64,000 nt of DNA from Escherichia coli (GCA_021307345.1 CP089930.1:3782001-3846000), one strand, 5' to 3'; counted from the first letter of the stretch, positions 36,157 through 45,310 are shown. The notes: a model not told the origin generated them from the letters alone. Program-made: numbers and translations.

Positions 36157-37512
36157 ATGTCTAATGTGGAAAAATTGCCAATAAAAGAAAAAATAGGCTA
36201 TAGCCTGGGCGATGCCGCCAGCCATATCGTCTTTGATTCTTCTGTTGCCATCCTCGCTTATTTCTATACCGATATTTATGGTCTGCCGCCAGCCGTAATG
36301 GGAACCATGTTTTTACTGGTGCGTCTACTGGATGCAATTACCGATCCGATTATGGGGGCAATCGCCGATGCAACCTCATCTCGTTGGGGGCGTTTCCGTC
36401 CGTGGCTGTTGGCCATCTGTGTACCATTTGCGGTCAGTTGCGTGCTGGTTTACTCCATTCCTGATTTCTCTGATAGCGGTAAGGTTGTCTACGCGGTTGC
36501 TGCATATATATTTATGACATTAATGTATACGGCCATTAATATTCCTTACTGCTCATTGGGCGCGGCGTTGACATCCGATCCACGTGAAAACCTGTCATTG
36601 CAATCCTGGCGTTTTGCCATCACACCTATTGGCGGTGCGTTAGGTACAGCATTTATCCTGCCGGTCGCTGACTTCCTCTCGCCAGGCGATCGGGCTACTG
36701 GTATCCAGATTGCGATGGCGGTGTTTGGCGTTATTGGCTGCATTATGTTTTTAATCTGTTTCCTGACCACCAAAGAGCGGGTACAACCTATTCAGGAAGA
36801 AAATCTGAATATTGCGCGCGATTTGAAGATTCTTTTTAAGAATGATCAGTGGCGCATCCTCTCTGTTTATAATTTTATGATGCTGGTGGCGGTGGTTATC
36901 CGTGGCGGTGCTGTTGTTTATTATGTTAATACCGTTTTAAATAAAGGTTCAGATATTCTTACCTGGTTTATGCTCGGCGGAATGTTTGCTTCTATGTTAG
37001 GTTCTGTACTGGCGAAACCATTTGGTACTCGCTTTTGTAAAATTAAACTTTCATTCTGGGTTAATATTATTAATGCGGCGTTGGGCGTGCTCTGTTATTT
37101 CCTGCCGGTGGAATACTGGGTTATTCCATTACTGGCTCATCTGGCAATTCAGATTATTCAGGGCGGAAATGGCGCACTCCAGTGGTCGATGATTACCGAT
37201 GCGAATAACTATGGTGAATGGAAAACGCGTCGTCGTATTACGGGGATGAACGTTGCTGCGAATATTTTTGTCATCAAACTGGGCGTTGCAGTAGGTGGGG
37301 CGGTGATTGGTTGGGTACTGGCTTATTATGGCTATGCAACCAGTAGCACAACTCAATCCGCTAATTCAGTACAGGGCGTAGTGTTACTGTTTACCCTCCT
37401 GCCGGCATTCTTCTACTTCCTGACTGCAATTTCTATTAAGTTTTATCTGTTGAATGAAGCGAAAATGAACAAAGTAGTACAGGATTTACAACATGGTCAG
37501 TACGCTGGCTAA
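36157..37512 (+). CDS. GPH-family (glycoside-pentoside-hexuronide) cation symporter, accessory
   Basis: The 451-residue protein is a membrane transporter of the GPH/MelB type, most like the YicJ/YagG group from remembered sequences. It shares KEKIGYSLGDAASHIVFD at the N-terminus, the AITDPIMGAIADATSSRWGRFRPW loop after helix 2, and NIPYCSLGAALTSDPRENLSLQSWR. About twelve hydrophobic segments are present. Such proteins import mono- or disaccharides with Na+ or H+; the substrate here is unknown. K-12 has no gene between treA and dhaM. It diverges from treA, ends 52 bp before the convergent dhaM with a REP in between, and has noticeably more A/T-rich codons than its neighbours. No partner glycosidase or regulator is adjacent except trehalase. 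Confidence 0.88.
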   Translation: MSNVEKLPIKEKIGYSLGDAASHIVFDSSVAILAYFYTDIYGLPPAVMGTMFLLVRLLDAITDPIMGAIADATSSRWGRFRPWLLAICVPFAVSCVLVYSIPDFSDSGKVVYAVAAYIFMTLMYTAINIPYCSLGAALTSDPRENLSLQSWRFAITPIGGALGTAFILPVADFLSPGDRATGIQIAMAVFGVIGCIMFLICFLTTKERVQPIQEENLNIARDLKILFKNDQWRILSVYNFMMLVAVVIRGGAVVYYVNTVLNKGSDILTWFMLGGMFASMLGSVLAKPFGTRFCKIKLSFWVNIINAALGVLCYFLPVEYWVIPLLAHLAIQIIQGGNGALQWSMITDANNYGEWKTRRRITGMNVAANIFVIKLGVAVGGAVIGWVLAYYGYATSSTTQSANSVQGVVLLFTLLPAFFYFLTAISIKFYLLNEAKMNKVVQDLQHGQYAG

Positions 37513-37527
37513 TAGCGTAAGGCTTTC

Positions 37528-37556
37528 CCGGATGGCATCGTAACGACGCCATCCGG
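37528..37556. repeat. REP element between the GPH transporter and dhaM
   Basis: CCGGATGGC and GCCATCCGG flank a short loop containing TCGTAACGA, a REP palindrome between two convergent genes. It could mark the right end of the segment that carries the extra transporter. Confidence 0.7.
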
Positions 37557-37564
37557 ACACTGGT

Positions 37565-38983
37565 TTAGCCATCATGGCTAAAACGTTGTGTTTTAACGTC
37601 CAGAGTTAACGTCTCTTCAGGTTGTACCGCGTACAGTTTTTCACCCTGTAAGCAAACCCAGCCAATACCCAGTTCACGGGCAATTAAGGCGCTATGGGAT
37701 ACCGGACTTCCGGCACTAAGGCAGATGCCTTTAACGACCGTCGGATCCAGTTGCAGCACGGTGGAGGGGTAAATGTTCTCTGCCAGCAAAATGGTTGGTG
37801 CGCTAAATTGCGGTAGTTCTTCTTTTGTCTGTGTCAGATGGAGCAGGGTGCGATGCAGAAGATCATCCACATCGATATAGCGCGCCTGCAGATATTCATC
37901 ATCAATCTGCTGATATTGCTGGCTAAGTTCTTTAAGAACCTGCTGCCAGGCATACTCTGCGGTGCAATGTTCATGCAGAAGAAGTTCGCTTGCTGCTGCC
38001 AGCAGTTCAGGATCGTCTAACAGAGTATGGTGACCGGAAAAGATCGCGGCGATATCGTTAAGCCCGCTTGCTTCTGCCTTTGCCGTTAACGTCATCAGGT
38101 CTAACAACGTAAAATCAATTGCCTGGCGTAATCGTTCCTGTTCTTGTTCCACCGTAAGGACTGATTTCGCCTGTACGGCGCATAAAACGGGTTGATAATA
38201 AAAGGCTTTCCCCGTAACAGGATTAACCTGGTGCAGCGTTGGCGGCGTAATATCTTCTGTTTCACCAAAGTTATCTTCAGCCAACTGGCGGAAAGCGGCC
38301 AGCGCCTCTTCAGCTTCTGGCCCTTTCACAATCAGGCGCAGAGTATCGTTATAGCGGACTTGTAATAGCGCAATCTGGTTAATACTTTCCGGCGTGACGC
38401 ATTTGCCGTTTTTCTCCAGTAACATGTCTGCATTAAATACCGATAAGGTATAGACCAGTCGAGAGGCCGGGCGCACGTGGAGGCCGTTACGGTTTTTAAT
38501 CACCACAGCCAGGGAACGGGCTTCTTCATCGTGCGGCGGGCATGTGTCAGATATCTCACTGGCGGATGACGGTAAACCCAGTTGTTCGCGTTTGGCTTCC
38601 AGCGCAGACATAGCATCATAAATAACTTTGTCGATATCGGCACCTGATGCCGCGCTAACTGTTGCCGCCAGAGTTCCTTCGACCAATGGCGCTGCGCACA
38701 AACGTACTTTTGCGGCGATCTCTGGCGCCAGCAATTCCAGAGCGGTTTCTGCACTCAATAACGCGCTCCCCATGTCCATCATAACCAGCACATGGTCGGC
38801 ATCAGCAACGGATTCGATGGCTTCCATCACTTTGACGGCATCAGTACCAATGGGATTTTGCGGGTCATCAATCCCAGCGGCAATGGCGATTTTACAACTA
38901 TCGCTCATTAACATCTGACGGGCTAATTCACCGACACCTTCACCCAGCCGGGCGCTATGTGAAACTATGACCAGGTTTACCAT
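37565..38983 (-). CDS. dhaM: PTS-dependent dihydroxyacetone kinase phosphotransferase subunit DhaM
   Basis: DhaM passes phosphate from the PTS to the ADP bound on DhaL. The 472-residue product fuses three phosphocarrier domains with their histidines visible: an EIIA-mannose-like domain with His9 (LVIVSHSARLGEG), an HPr-like domain with the His in RNGLHVRPASRL (near residue 169), and an EI-like domain with the His in GSPVSHSALIARELG (near residue 430). The ATG at 38983 sits 7 nt after AAGGA; a GTG and a TTG directly upstream in frame are alternatives. It is the last gene of dhaKLM, 10 bp after dhaL. Confidence 0.97.
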   Translation of the reverse strand: MVNLVIVSHSARLGEGVGELARQMLMSDSCKIAIAAGIDDPQNPIGTDAVKVMEAIESVADADHVLVMMDMGSALLSAETALELLAPEIAAKVRLCAAPLVEGTLAATVSAASGADIDKVIYDAMSALEAKREQLGLPSSASEISDTCPPHDEEARSLAVVIKNRNGLHVRPASRLVYTLSVFNADMLLEKNGKCVTPESINQIALLQVRYNDTLRLIVKGPEAEEALAAFRQLAEDNFGETEDITPPTLHQVNPVTGKAFYYQPVLCAVQAKSVLTVEQEQERLRQAIDFTLLDLMTLTAKAEASGLNDIAAIFSGHHTLLDDPELLAAASELLLHEHCTAEYAWQQVLKELSQQYQQIDDEYLQARYIDVDDLLHRTLLHLTQTKEELPQFSAPTILLAENIYPSTVLQLDPTVVKGICLSAGSPVSHSALIARELGIGWVCLQGEKLYAVQPEETLTLDVKTQRFSHDG

Positions 38984-38993
38984 CACCAATTCC

Positions 38994-39626
38994 TTACTCT
39001 TTCGCGGCTAACGCCAGCATTTGCATCATAAACATCACGGAGGTCGCGCCAGGATCCTGGTGACCAATACTGCGTTCGCCGAGATAACTGGCACGGCCTT
39101 TGCGAGCTTGCATCGTAATCGTGCTTTGTGCAGCGGATTCAGCGACACTGCTGGCTGCGTCGAGCGCAGCCGGAACAGAGAGATTTTGCTCGCTGGACTG
39201 GCGTAACGACTCAACCACTGGTTCCCAGACATCGCACATGGTTTTATCGCCAGGTTCGGCTTTCCCCCGACTGATTACGCCGTCCACACCATCGCGAAAC
39301 ATCTGATAAAGCTCTTCCTGCGTCAGGCTCTGGCGCGCCTGAGTCGCCTGCGCGGCGCGAATAAAGAATGTACCGAATAGCGGACCACTGGCTCCACCGA
39401 CGCTGGAAAGCAGTGTCATACCGGTATTTTTGAGGATGAAACCAATATCCTTGTCCTCAATGGCGGGTAGTTTTTCCACCACTTTGCTAAATCCTCGATT
39501 CATATTTAGCCCGTGGTCAGCGTCGCCAATTTCACGATCCAGCCCGGTAAGATAATCGCTCTCTTTGCTGAAGATTTCTCCACAGCGAGTAAGCCAGTTA
39601 ACAATTTGAGTTCTGCTCAGTGACAT
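38994..39626 (-). CDS. dhaL: Dihydroxyacetone kinase ADP-binding subunit DhaL
   Basis: DhaL holds ADP as a permanent cofactor, receives phosphate from DhaM and passes it to dihydroxyacetone on DhaK. It also binds DhaR as co-activator. The 210-residue product shows the Mg-ADP acidic ligands Asp30, Asp35 and Asp37 in LDREIGDADHGLNM. The nucleotide-binding loops TLLSSVGGASGPLFGTFF and RKGRASYLGERSIGHQDPGA are also present. It is the middle gene of the operon, with 10-bp gaps on both sides. Confidence 0.97.
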   Translation of the reverse strand: MSLSRTQIVNWLTRCGEIFSKESDYLTGLDREIGDADHGLNMNRGFSKVVEKLPAIEDKDIGFILKNTGMTLLSSVGGASGPLFGTFFIRAAQATQARQSLTQEELYQMFRDGVDGVISRGKAEPGDKTMCDVWEPVVESLRQSSEQNLSVPAALDAASSVAESAAQSTITMQARKGRASYLGERSIGHQDPGATSVMFMMQMLALAAKE

Positions 39627-39636
39627 CGTTATCTCC

Positions 39637-40707
39637 TTATTTACCCCAGTTCAGCGCCGGGGTGTGGACTGGGGCATCCCATAACGCCAACATTTCGTCA
39701 TCAACTTTCAGTAAGGTGATGGAAAAACCGGTCATATCCAGTGAAGTGCAATACGCACCAATTAAATTGCGTTCGATAGTCAGCCCCGCTTGCTGACAAC
39801 GCGTAGTCAGACGGTTATAGACGCCGTAAAGCTCAGAAAGTGGTGTGGCGCCAAGATTGTTGACCAGCGCAATCACCCGATCGCCAGACTGTAGCTGCTG
39901 TTTGGTTTGAATCTCTTCCTGCCAGTTTCCTTGTTGATAATTCCAGAAGCGCAGTGTGCGATGGTATGTGCCATTTTCCAGCAGCGTGTCGAACATTTCA
40001 TCGACGGTTTGATCAAGGGAAGAGAAGGGGCGACGATCGATACCCGGCTCGCCATGAATACCGACGCCAAACTCCATCTCATTATCTGCCAGCGTAAATG
40101 AAGGTTTGCCAGCGGCTGGAACGGTACAGGCACCGAGAGCGATACCAATTGAGTGACCCTGATTATTCAGCTTACGCCCCAGTTCCGCACAGGCATCCAG
40201 TGAGTCGCCACGTTCTGCCGCCGCACCCACAAGTTTTTCTATTAACACCGTATTGGCAACACCGCGCCGCCCGGCGGTATAAAGACTGTCTTTCACCGCG
40301 ACGTCGTCATCAATGACCACTGTGGTCACTTTTACGCCGCTGTCGTGGAGTAATTCGGTTGCTGTTTCGAAGTTAAGAATATCGCCGGTGTAATTTTTGA
40401 TGATCAGCAGTACGCCTTCGCCGCCATCAATCAGCATGGCGCATTCAAAGATTTTATCGGGGGTAGGTGAAGTGAAAATTTCACCCGGACACGCCCCCGA
40501 AAGCATCCCCTGACCGATATAACCGCAGTGCATTGGTTCGTGTCCGCTGCCGCCGCCTGACAGCAGGGCGACTTTTCCGGCAACCGGTGCATCAGCTCGT
40601 GTGACGTACAGCGGATCCTGATGCAATGTCAGCGAAGGATGCGCTTTCGCCAGCCCTGCCAGTTGTTCGTTCAGTACGTCTTGCACATCATTGATCAATT
40701 TTTTCAT
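39637..40707 (-). CDS. dhaK: Dihydroxyacetone kinase substrate-binding subunit DhaK
   Basis: DhaK binds dihydroxyacetone covalently and is phosphorylated-substrate partner of DhaL; free DhaK also acts as co-repressor of DhaR. The ATG at 40707 gives 356 residues (MKKLINDVQDVLNEQLAGLA); ten further upstream codons are not conserved. The substrate-binding histidine is His218 in VGIHGEPGID, with His56 in GGSGHEPMH and Asp109 in YTGDILN also present. It is first in dhaKLM and divergent from dhaR, with two palindromes in the 226-bp gap. Confidence 0.97.
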   Translation of the reverse strand: MKKLINDVQDVLNEQLAGLAKAHPSLTLHQDPLYVTRADAPVAGKVALLSGGGSGHEPMHCGYIGQGMLSGACPGEIFTSPTPDKIFECAMLIDGGEGVLLIIKNYTGDILNFETATELLHDSGVKVTTVVIDDDVAVKDSLYTAGRRGVANTVLIEKLVGAAAERGDSLDACAELGRKLNNQGHSIGIALGACTVPAAGKPSFTLADNEMEFGVGIHGEPGIDRRPFSSLDQTVDEMFDTLLENGTYHRTLRFWNYQQGNWQEEIQTKQQLQSGDRVIALVNNLGATPLSELYGVYNRLTTRCQQAGLTIERNLIGAYCTSLDMTGFSITLLKVDDEMLALWDAPVHTPALNWGK

Positions 40708-40823
40708 TATCTTGCTCCAGCAATTATCGTAGGGCATGGATGATGTTCAACGACACGGCGACCACTGACTGCCGATGAATCCATTGTGCATCAGACTTGG
40801 GAAAAGAAAATTCATACAAATTA

Positions 40824-40840
40824 TGTTTCATGCTGAAACA
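40824..40840. promoter_or_regulatory. Palindrome 1 in dhaK-dhaR region, candidate DhaR operator
   Basis: TGTTTCA-TGC-TGAAACA is a perfect 7-bp inverted repeat around a 3-bp spacer. It matches palindrome 2 at 40855 in form (TGTTYCA-N3-TGRAACA). Confidence 0.7.
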
Positions 40841-40854
40841 TATGTTTTAATAAA

Positions 40855-40871
40855 TGTTCCATAATGGAACA
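40855..40871. promoter_or_regulatory. Palindrome 2 in dhaK-dhaR region, candidate DhaR operator
   Basis: TGTTCCA-TAA-TGGAACA is a perfect 7-bp inverted repeat with the same spacing as palindrome 1. The centres are 31 bp apart, about three helical turns, so two dimers could bind on one face. It lies 63 bp before the dhaR start. Confidence 0.7.
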
Positions 40872-40933
40872 TAAGAATGCCCTGATACTTAAAATTGCGA
40901 GTCAGAACACCTTTTGCCAGAAGTGAGCGGAAT

Positions 40934-42853
40934 ATGAGAGGCGGTTTTCACAACGATGACCAGGCTAACGCCCCCTGGATTGCAGCATCCTGGGAGCGAT
41001 GCCGCAAACTGATGAAACGGGAGTCGTGGAGCGTACCGCACCAGGCCCAGGGCGTGACATTTGCTACCATCTGTCGGCGTAAAAAGGCGATGCTGACACT
41101 CGGGCAGGCGGCGCTGGAAGATGCCCTGGAATATATGGCGCCACGAGCGTGCGTTTTGCTTATTCTCGATGAAACTGCCTGCATCCTTAGCCGTTATGGT
41201 GATCCGCAGACTATGGAGCAGCTTAGTGCGTTGGGATTTAATGACGGCACTTATTGCGCCGAAGGAATCATCGGTACTTGTGCGCTATCGTTAGCGGCTA
41301 TCTCTGGTCAGGCGGTGAAAACGATAGCCGATCAACATTTTAAACAGGCGCTCTGGAAATGGGCATTTTGTGCAACGCCGCTGTTTGACAGCAAGGGGCG
41401 ATTGACCGGGACGATAGCCCTGGCGTGTCCAGCGGAACAATCGACAGCAGCCGATTTGCCGTTGACGCTGGCAATTGCTCGCGAGGTGGGAAACTTACTG
41501 CTAACGGACAGTTTGCTGGCTGAAACTAATCGGCATTTAAATCAACGTAACGCTCTGTTAGAAAGTATGGACGATGGCGTGATTAGCTGGGACGAGCAGG
41601 GTAATCTGCAATTTATTAATGCTCAGGCGGCGCGTGTTTTGCGTCTGGACGCAACGGCCAGCCAGGGAAGAGCAATCACGGAACTGTTAACGTTACCTGC
41701 CGTGCTGCAACAGGCAATAAAACAGGCACATCCGCTCAAACATGTGGAAGCGACCTTTGAAAGTCAGCACCAGTTTATTGATGCGGTCATTACCCTTAAA
41801 CCGATAATTGAACCCCAGGGAACCAGCTTTATTCTGCTGCTGCATCCGGTGGAGCAGATGCGGCAATTGATGACCAGTCAATTAGGCAAAGTTAGTCATA
41901 CTTTTGCTCATATGCCACAGGATGATCCGCAAACCCGTCGCTTGATTCATTTTGGTCGTCAGGCGGCGCGCAGCAGTTTTCCGGTGTTACTTTGTGGAGA
42001 AGAAGGCGTTGGTAAGGCTCTGTTAAGTCAGGCGATTCATAATGAAAGCGAACGCGCTGCAGGTCCCTATATCGCCGTCAATTGCGAGTTATATGGTGAT
42101 GCGACGCTGGTGGAGGAGTTTATTGGCGGCGATCGCACGGAGAATAAAAATGGTCGTCTGAGTCGTCTGGAACTGGCACACGGTGGCACGCTGTTTCTCG
42201 AAAAGATTGAGTATCTGGCGGTGGAGTTACAGTCAGCATTGCTTCAGGTCATCAAGCAGGGCGTTATCACGCGGTTGGATGCGCGGCGTTTAATCCCGAT
42301 TGATGTCAAAGTGATTGCCACGACGACCGCAGATCTGGCAATGCTGGTGGAACAAAATCGCTTTAGTCGCCAGCTTTATTACGCGCTCCATGCATTTGAA
42401 ATTACCATCCCGCCTCTGCGTATGCGGCGCGGCAGTATTCCGGCGCTGGTGAATAACAAATTGCGTAATCTCGAAAAACGCTTCTCAACTCGCCTGAAGA
42501 TTGATGACGATGCACTTGCTCGTTTGGTCTCCTGCGCATGGCCCGGTAATGATTTTGAACTGTATAGCGTCATTGAGAACCTTGCCCTGAGCAGCGACAA
42601 CGGACGCATTCACGTCAGTGATTTGCCTGAGCATCTGTTTACCGAACAGGCGACAGAAGATATCAGCGCCACGCGTCTTTCCACCAGTCTGTCATTTGCG
42701 GAAGTCGAAAAAGAAGCGATTATTAACGCCGCCCAGGTGACAGGTGGACGTATTCTGGAAATGTCGGCGTTACTTGGAATTGGTCGCACCACGCTGTGGC
42801 GAAAAATGAAACAATATGGCATTGATGCGGGGCAGTTTAAGCGTCGGGGATGA
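40934..42853 (+). CDS. dhaR: Transcriptional activator DhaR of the dha operon
   Basis: DhaR activates dhaKLM and represses itself; DhaL-ADP and DhaK compete for it, linking expression to dihydroxyacetone. The ATG at 40934 gives 639 residues (MRGGFHNDDQANAP), the K-12 length; the first ~50 residues differ most from K-12. The domains are GAF-like (about 50-190), PAS (about 200-310), and an enhancer-binding-protein-type AAA domain with Walker A GEEGVGKALL. The sigma-54 contact motif GAFTGA is missing, as expected for a sigma-70 activator. A C-terminal Fis-type helix-turn-helix follows (MSALLGIGRTTLWRKMKQYG). Confidence 0.96.
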   Translation: MRGGFHNDDQANAPWIAASWERCRKLMKRESWSVPHQAQGVTFATICRRKKAMLTLGQAALEDALEYMAPRACVLLILDETACILSRYGDPQTMEQLSALGFNDGTYCAEGIIGTCALSLAAISGQAVKTIADQHFKQALWKWAFCATPLFDSKGRLTGTIALACPAEQSTAADLPLTLAIAREVGNLLLTDSLLAETNRHLNQRNALLESMDDGVISWDEQGNLQFINAQAARVLRLDATASQGRAITELLTLPAVLQQAIKQAHPLKHVEATFESQHQFIDAVITLKPIIEPQGTSFILLLHPVEQMRQLMTSQLGKVSHTFAHMPQDDPQTRRLIHFGRQAARSSFPVLLCGEEGVGKALLSQAIHNESERAAGPYIAVNCELYGDATLVEEFIGGDRTENKNGRLSRLELAHGGTLFLEKIEYLAVELQSALLQVIKQGVITRLDARRLIPIDVKVIATTTADLAMLVEQNRFSRQLYYALHAFEITIPPLRMRRGSIPALVNNKLRNLEKRFSTRLKIDDDALARLVSCAWPGNDFELYSVIENLALSSDNGRIHVSDLPEHLFTEQATEDISATRLSTSLSFAEVEKEAIINAAQVTGGRILEMSALLGIGRTTLWRKMKQYGIDAGQFKRRG

Positions 42854-42870
42854 TCGACAAAAACAAAAAA

Positions 42871-42906
42871 AGCCATTATGTGCATCCACACATAATGGCT
42901 GATTTT
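42871..42906 (+). terminator. Bidirectional terminator between dhaR and ychF
   Basis: AGCCATTATGTG-CATC-CACATAATGGCT is a roughly 12-bp stem preceded by a run of A and followed by ATTTTTT, so it can end transcripts from both convergent genes. It fills most of the 92-bp gap, where K-12 carries the large gene ycgV. Confidence 0.88.
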
Positions 42907-42945
42907 TTGCGCCTGTACGGAGACTTCAGTACTGGTAGTAACGTA

Positions 42946-44037
42946 TTAAACGTTAAACAGGAAGTTCATCACATCGCCATCTTTAACGATGTAATCTTTA
43001 CCTTCTGCACGCATTTTGCCTGCTTCTTTCGCGCCTTGTTCACCTTTGTAAGTGATGAAATCTTCAAACGCGATGGTTTGTGCACGGATAAAGCCTTTTT
43101 CAAAATCGGTGTGGATTTTGCCAGCAGCCTGCGGCGCGGTTGCACCAACCGGAATGGTCCATGCACGCACTTCTTTCACCCCGGCGGTGAAGTAAGTTTG
43201 CAGGTTCAGCAGTTTATAACCGGCACGGATCACACGGTTCAGACCCGGCTCTTCCAGTCCCAGTTCCTGCATAAACTCGTCACGTTCTTCGTCGTCCAGT
43301 TCGGCAATGTCTGCTTCAACAGCAGCACAAACCGGAACGACAACAGAACCTTCTTTCGCCGCGATTTCACGCACCTGGTCAAGATACGGGTTGTTTTCAA
43401 AACCGTCTTCGTTGACGTTAGCGATGTACATTGTCGGTTTCAGCGTCAGGAAGCTCAGGTAACGAATAGCAGCTTTTTCTTCTGCGCTTAAATCCAGCGC
43501 GCGCAGCATACCTGCGTTTTCAAGTTGTGGCAGGCATTTTTCCAGTACCGCCAGCTCGGCTTTCGCGTCTTTATCGCCACCTTTGGCTTTTTTCTGTACC
43601 CGGTGAATTGCACGTTCACAGGTGTCGAGATCCGCCAGAGCAAGCTCGGTATTGATAACGTCAATATCGTCTGCCGGGTTAACTTTGCCGGAAACGTGAA
43701 TGATGTTGTCATTTTCAAAGCAGCGAACAACGTGACCGATCGCTTCGGTTTCACGGATGTTGGTCAGGAACTGGTTACCCAGACCTTCGCCTTTTGACGC
43801 GCCTTTTACCAGGCCAGCGATATCGACAAACTCCATGGTCGTGGGAAGCGTACGCTGCGGTTTTACGATTTCAGCCAGTTGATCCAGACGCGGATCGGGC
43901 ATTGGCACAACGCCTGTGTTCGGCTCGATGGTGCAGAATGGAAAGTTGGCCGCTTCAATACCGGCTTTGGTCAGCGCGTTGAACAGGGTAGATTTCCCGA
44001 CGTTGGGCAAACCGACGATACCGCATTTGAATCCCAT
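42946..44037 (-). CDS. ychF: Redox-responsive ATPase/GTPase YchF (Obg family)
   Basis: YchF is a cytoplasmic OLA1/Obg-family P-loop NTPase that hydrolyses ATP and associates with ribosomes; it affects the oxidative stress response. The product has 363 residues. The P-loop is [14 protein letters not shown] at the N-terminus (about residues 8-21). The C-terminal TGS domain includes the conserved end [21 protein letters not shown]. It follows pth on the same strand with a 116-bp gap, as in other enterics. Confidence 0.97.
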   Translation of the reverse strand: MGFKCGIVGLPNVGKSTLFNALTKAGIEAANFPFCTIEPNTGVVPMPDPRLDQLAEIVKPQRTLPTTMEFVDIAGLVKGASKGEGLGNQFLTNIRETEAIGHVVRCFENDNIIHVSGKVNPADDIDVINTELALADLDTCERAIHRVQKKAKGGDKDAKAELAVLEKCLPQLENAGMLRALDLSAEEKAAIRYLSFLTLKPTMYIANVNEDGFENNPYLDQVREIAAKEGSVVVPVCAAVEADIAELDDEERDEFMQELGLEEPGLNRVIRAGYKLLNLQTYFTAGVKEVRAWTIPVGATAPQAAGKIHTDFEKGFIRAQTIAFEDFITYKGEQGAKEAGKMRAEGKDYIVKDGDVMNFLFNV

Positions 44038-44153
44038 GATTTAAATCACCTTAATATCTTAATAATCAACCTGTTATCGTAAACAGATTGTAGAAATGGA
44101 AATAACTCTGCCTATTATACACGGCACGCGGCAAAAATGCCGCAGACAACGAC

Positions 44154-44738
44154 TTATTGCGCTTTAAAGGCGTGCAATCGGTTCGTTGCTTTGGTCAAGC
44201 CATCTGTAAACCACATTTCAGTACAACGTGCCGCTTCGTCGATGGCTTCATCAATTAACTTCTGTTCACTAACAGGAGGTTTGCCTAACACAAACCCGAC
44301 AACTTTGTTTTTATCGCCCGGATGACCGATTCCAATGCGTAAACGGTGAAAGTTAGGGTTATTACCCAATTTACTGATGATGTCTTTCAGTCCATTGTGA
44401 CCACCATGACCGCCGCCCAACTTAAATTTGGCGACGCCAGGGGGCAGATCCAGCTCGTCGTGGGCGACCAGAATTTCGTCCGGATTAATGCGGAAAAAAC
44501 TGGCCATCGCCGCGACGGCTTTGCCGCTGAGATTCATAAATGTGGTCGGGACTAACAGGCGGACATCTTCGCCTCCAAGGGTAACTCGCGAGGTATAACC
44601 AAAGAATTTAGCTTCTTCGCGCAAGGGAGCGCGCAAACGCTCCGCCAGTAAGTCAACGAACCAGGCGCCAGCATTGTGTCGCGTTGCGGCGTATTCAGCG
44701 CCGGGGTTCGCCAGGCCGACAATCAATTTAATCGTCAC
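44154..44738 (-). CDS. pth: Peptidyl-tRNA hydrolase Pth
   Basis: Pth hydrolyses peptidyl-tRNAs dropped from the ribosome and is essential in E. coli. The start is GTG at 44738, giving 194 residues ([16 protein letters not shown]); eight upstream codons in frame are not conserved. The catalytic His lies in [10 protein letters not shown], the Asp in [12 protein letters not shown], and the Asn of FMNLSG and the glycine-rich [10 protein letters not shown] complete the site. It is upstream of ychF. Confidence 0.97.
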
Positions 44739-44912
44739 GTTTTTTGTCCTGAGTGAGTGCATAACTGGCGCGTAGTTTACTGGTTGTGGCCTCGCTTGAC
44801 AAAAAACAGCACCTTATACGCAGACAACATAATAATTGCCTCTGCGAACTATTAGAAAGTCAGGATGTTCAGGCGTTTATTTGTAAAGTTTTGTTGAAAT
44901 AAGGGTTGTAAT

Positions 44913-44955
44913 TGTGATCACGCCCGCACATAACCTACAGGGTGTTGTCTATACT
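44913..44955 (+). promoter_or_regulatory. CRP-type site and -10 element of ychH
   Basis: TGTGA-TCACGC-CCGCA (44913-44928) has one perfect and one degenerate CRP half-site. TATACT at 44950-44955 is a good -10 that predicts a start near 44962, which puts the CRP site close to -41.5, the class II position. Confidence 0.55.
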
Positions 44956-45014
44956 TTACACATAAGGAAGAGGGGTATTCCCTGTTACAACCCAGAAAGT
45001 TCCGGAGGTGACAC

Positions 45015-45293
45015 ATGAAACGCAAAAACGCTTCGTTACTCGGTAACGTGCTCATGGGGTTGGGTCTGGTGGTCATGGTGGTCGGCGTGGGGTATTCAAT
45101 CCTCAACCAGTTACCACAGTTTAATATGCCCCAGTATTTCGCACATGGTGCAGTGCTGAGTATTTTCGTCGGTGCCATTCTCTGGCTGGCGGGTGCCCGT
45201 GTTGGCGGGCATGAACAGGTGTGCGACCGTTACTGGTGGGTTCGTCATTATGACAAACGTTGCCGCCGTAACGATAATCGTCGTCATAGCTAA
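45015..45293 (+). CDS. ychH: DUF2583 inner membrane protein YchH
   Basis: YchH is a 92-residue stress-associated inner-membrane protein of unknown mechanism, linked in E. coli to oxidative stress and biofilm phenotypes. Two membrane helices are evident (about residues 8-28 and 44-62), followed by a basic, Trp-rich cytoplasmic tail (DRYWWVRHYDKRCRRNDNRRHS). A good ribosome-binding site (GGAGGTG) precedes the start. A CRP-type promoter lies upstream. It is divergent from pth and convergent with dauA. Confidence 0.93.
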   Translation: MKRKNASLLGNVLMGLGLVVMVVGVGYSILNQLPQFNMPQYFAHGAVLSIFVGAILWLAGARVGGHEQVCDRYWWVRHYDKRCRRNDNRRHS

Positions 45294-45310
45294 CGCATAA
45301 TGCAGTTTGC

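Noticed and set aside
42850-43491. A 213-codon open frame antisense to ychF
   Set aside because: It starts inside the dhaR end and terminator and runs through ychF in antisense; it looks like a shadow of the real gene.
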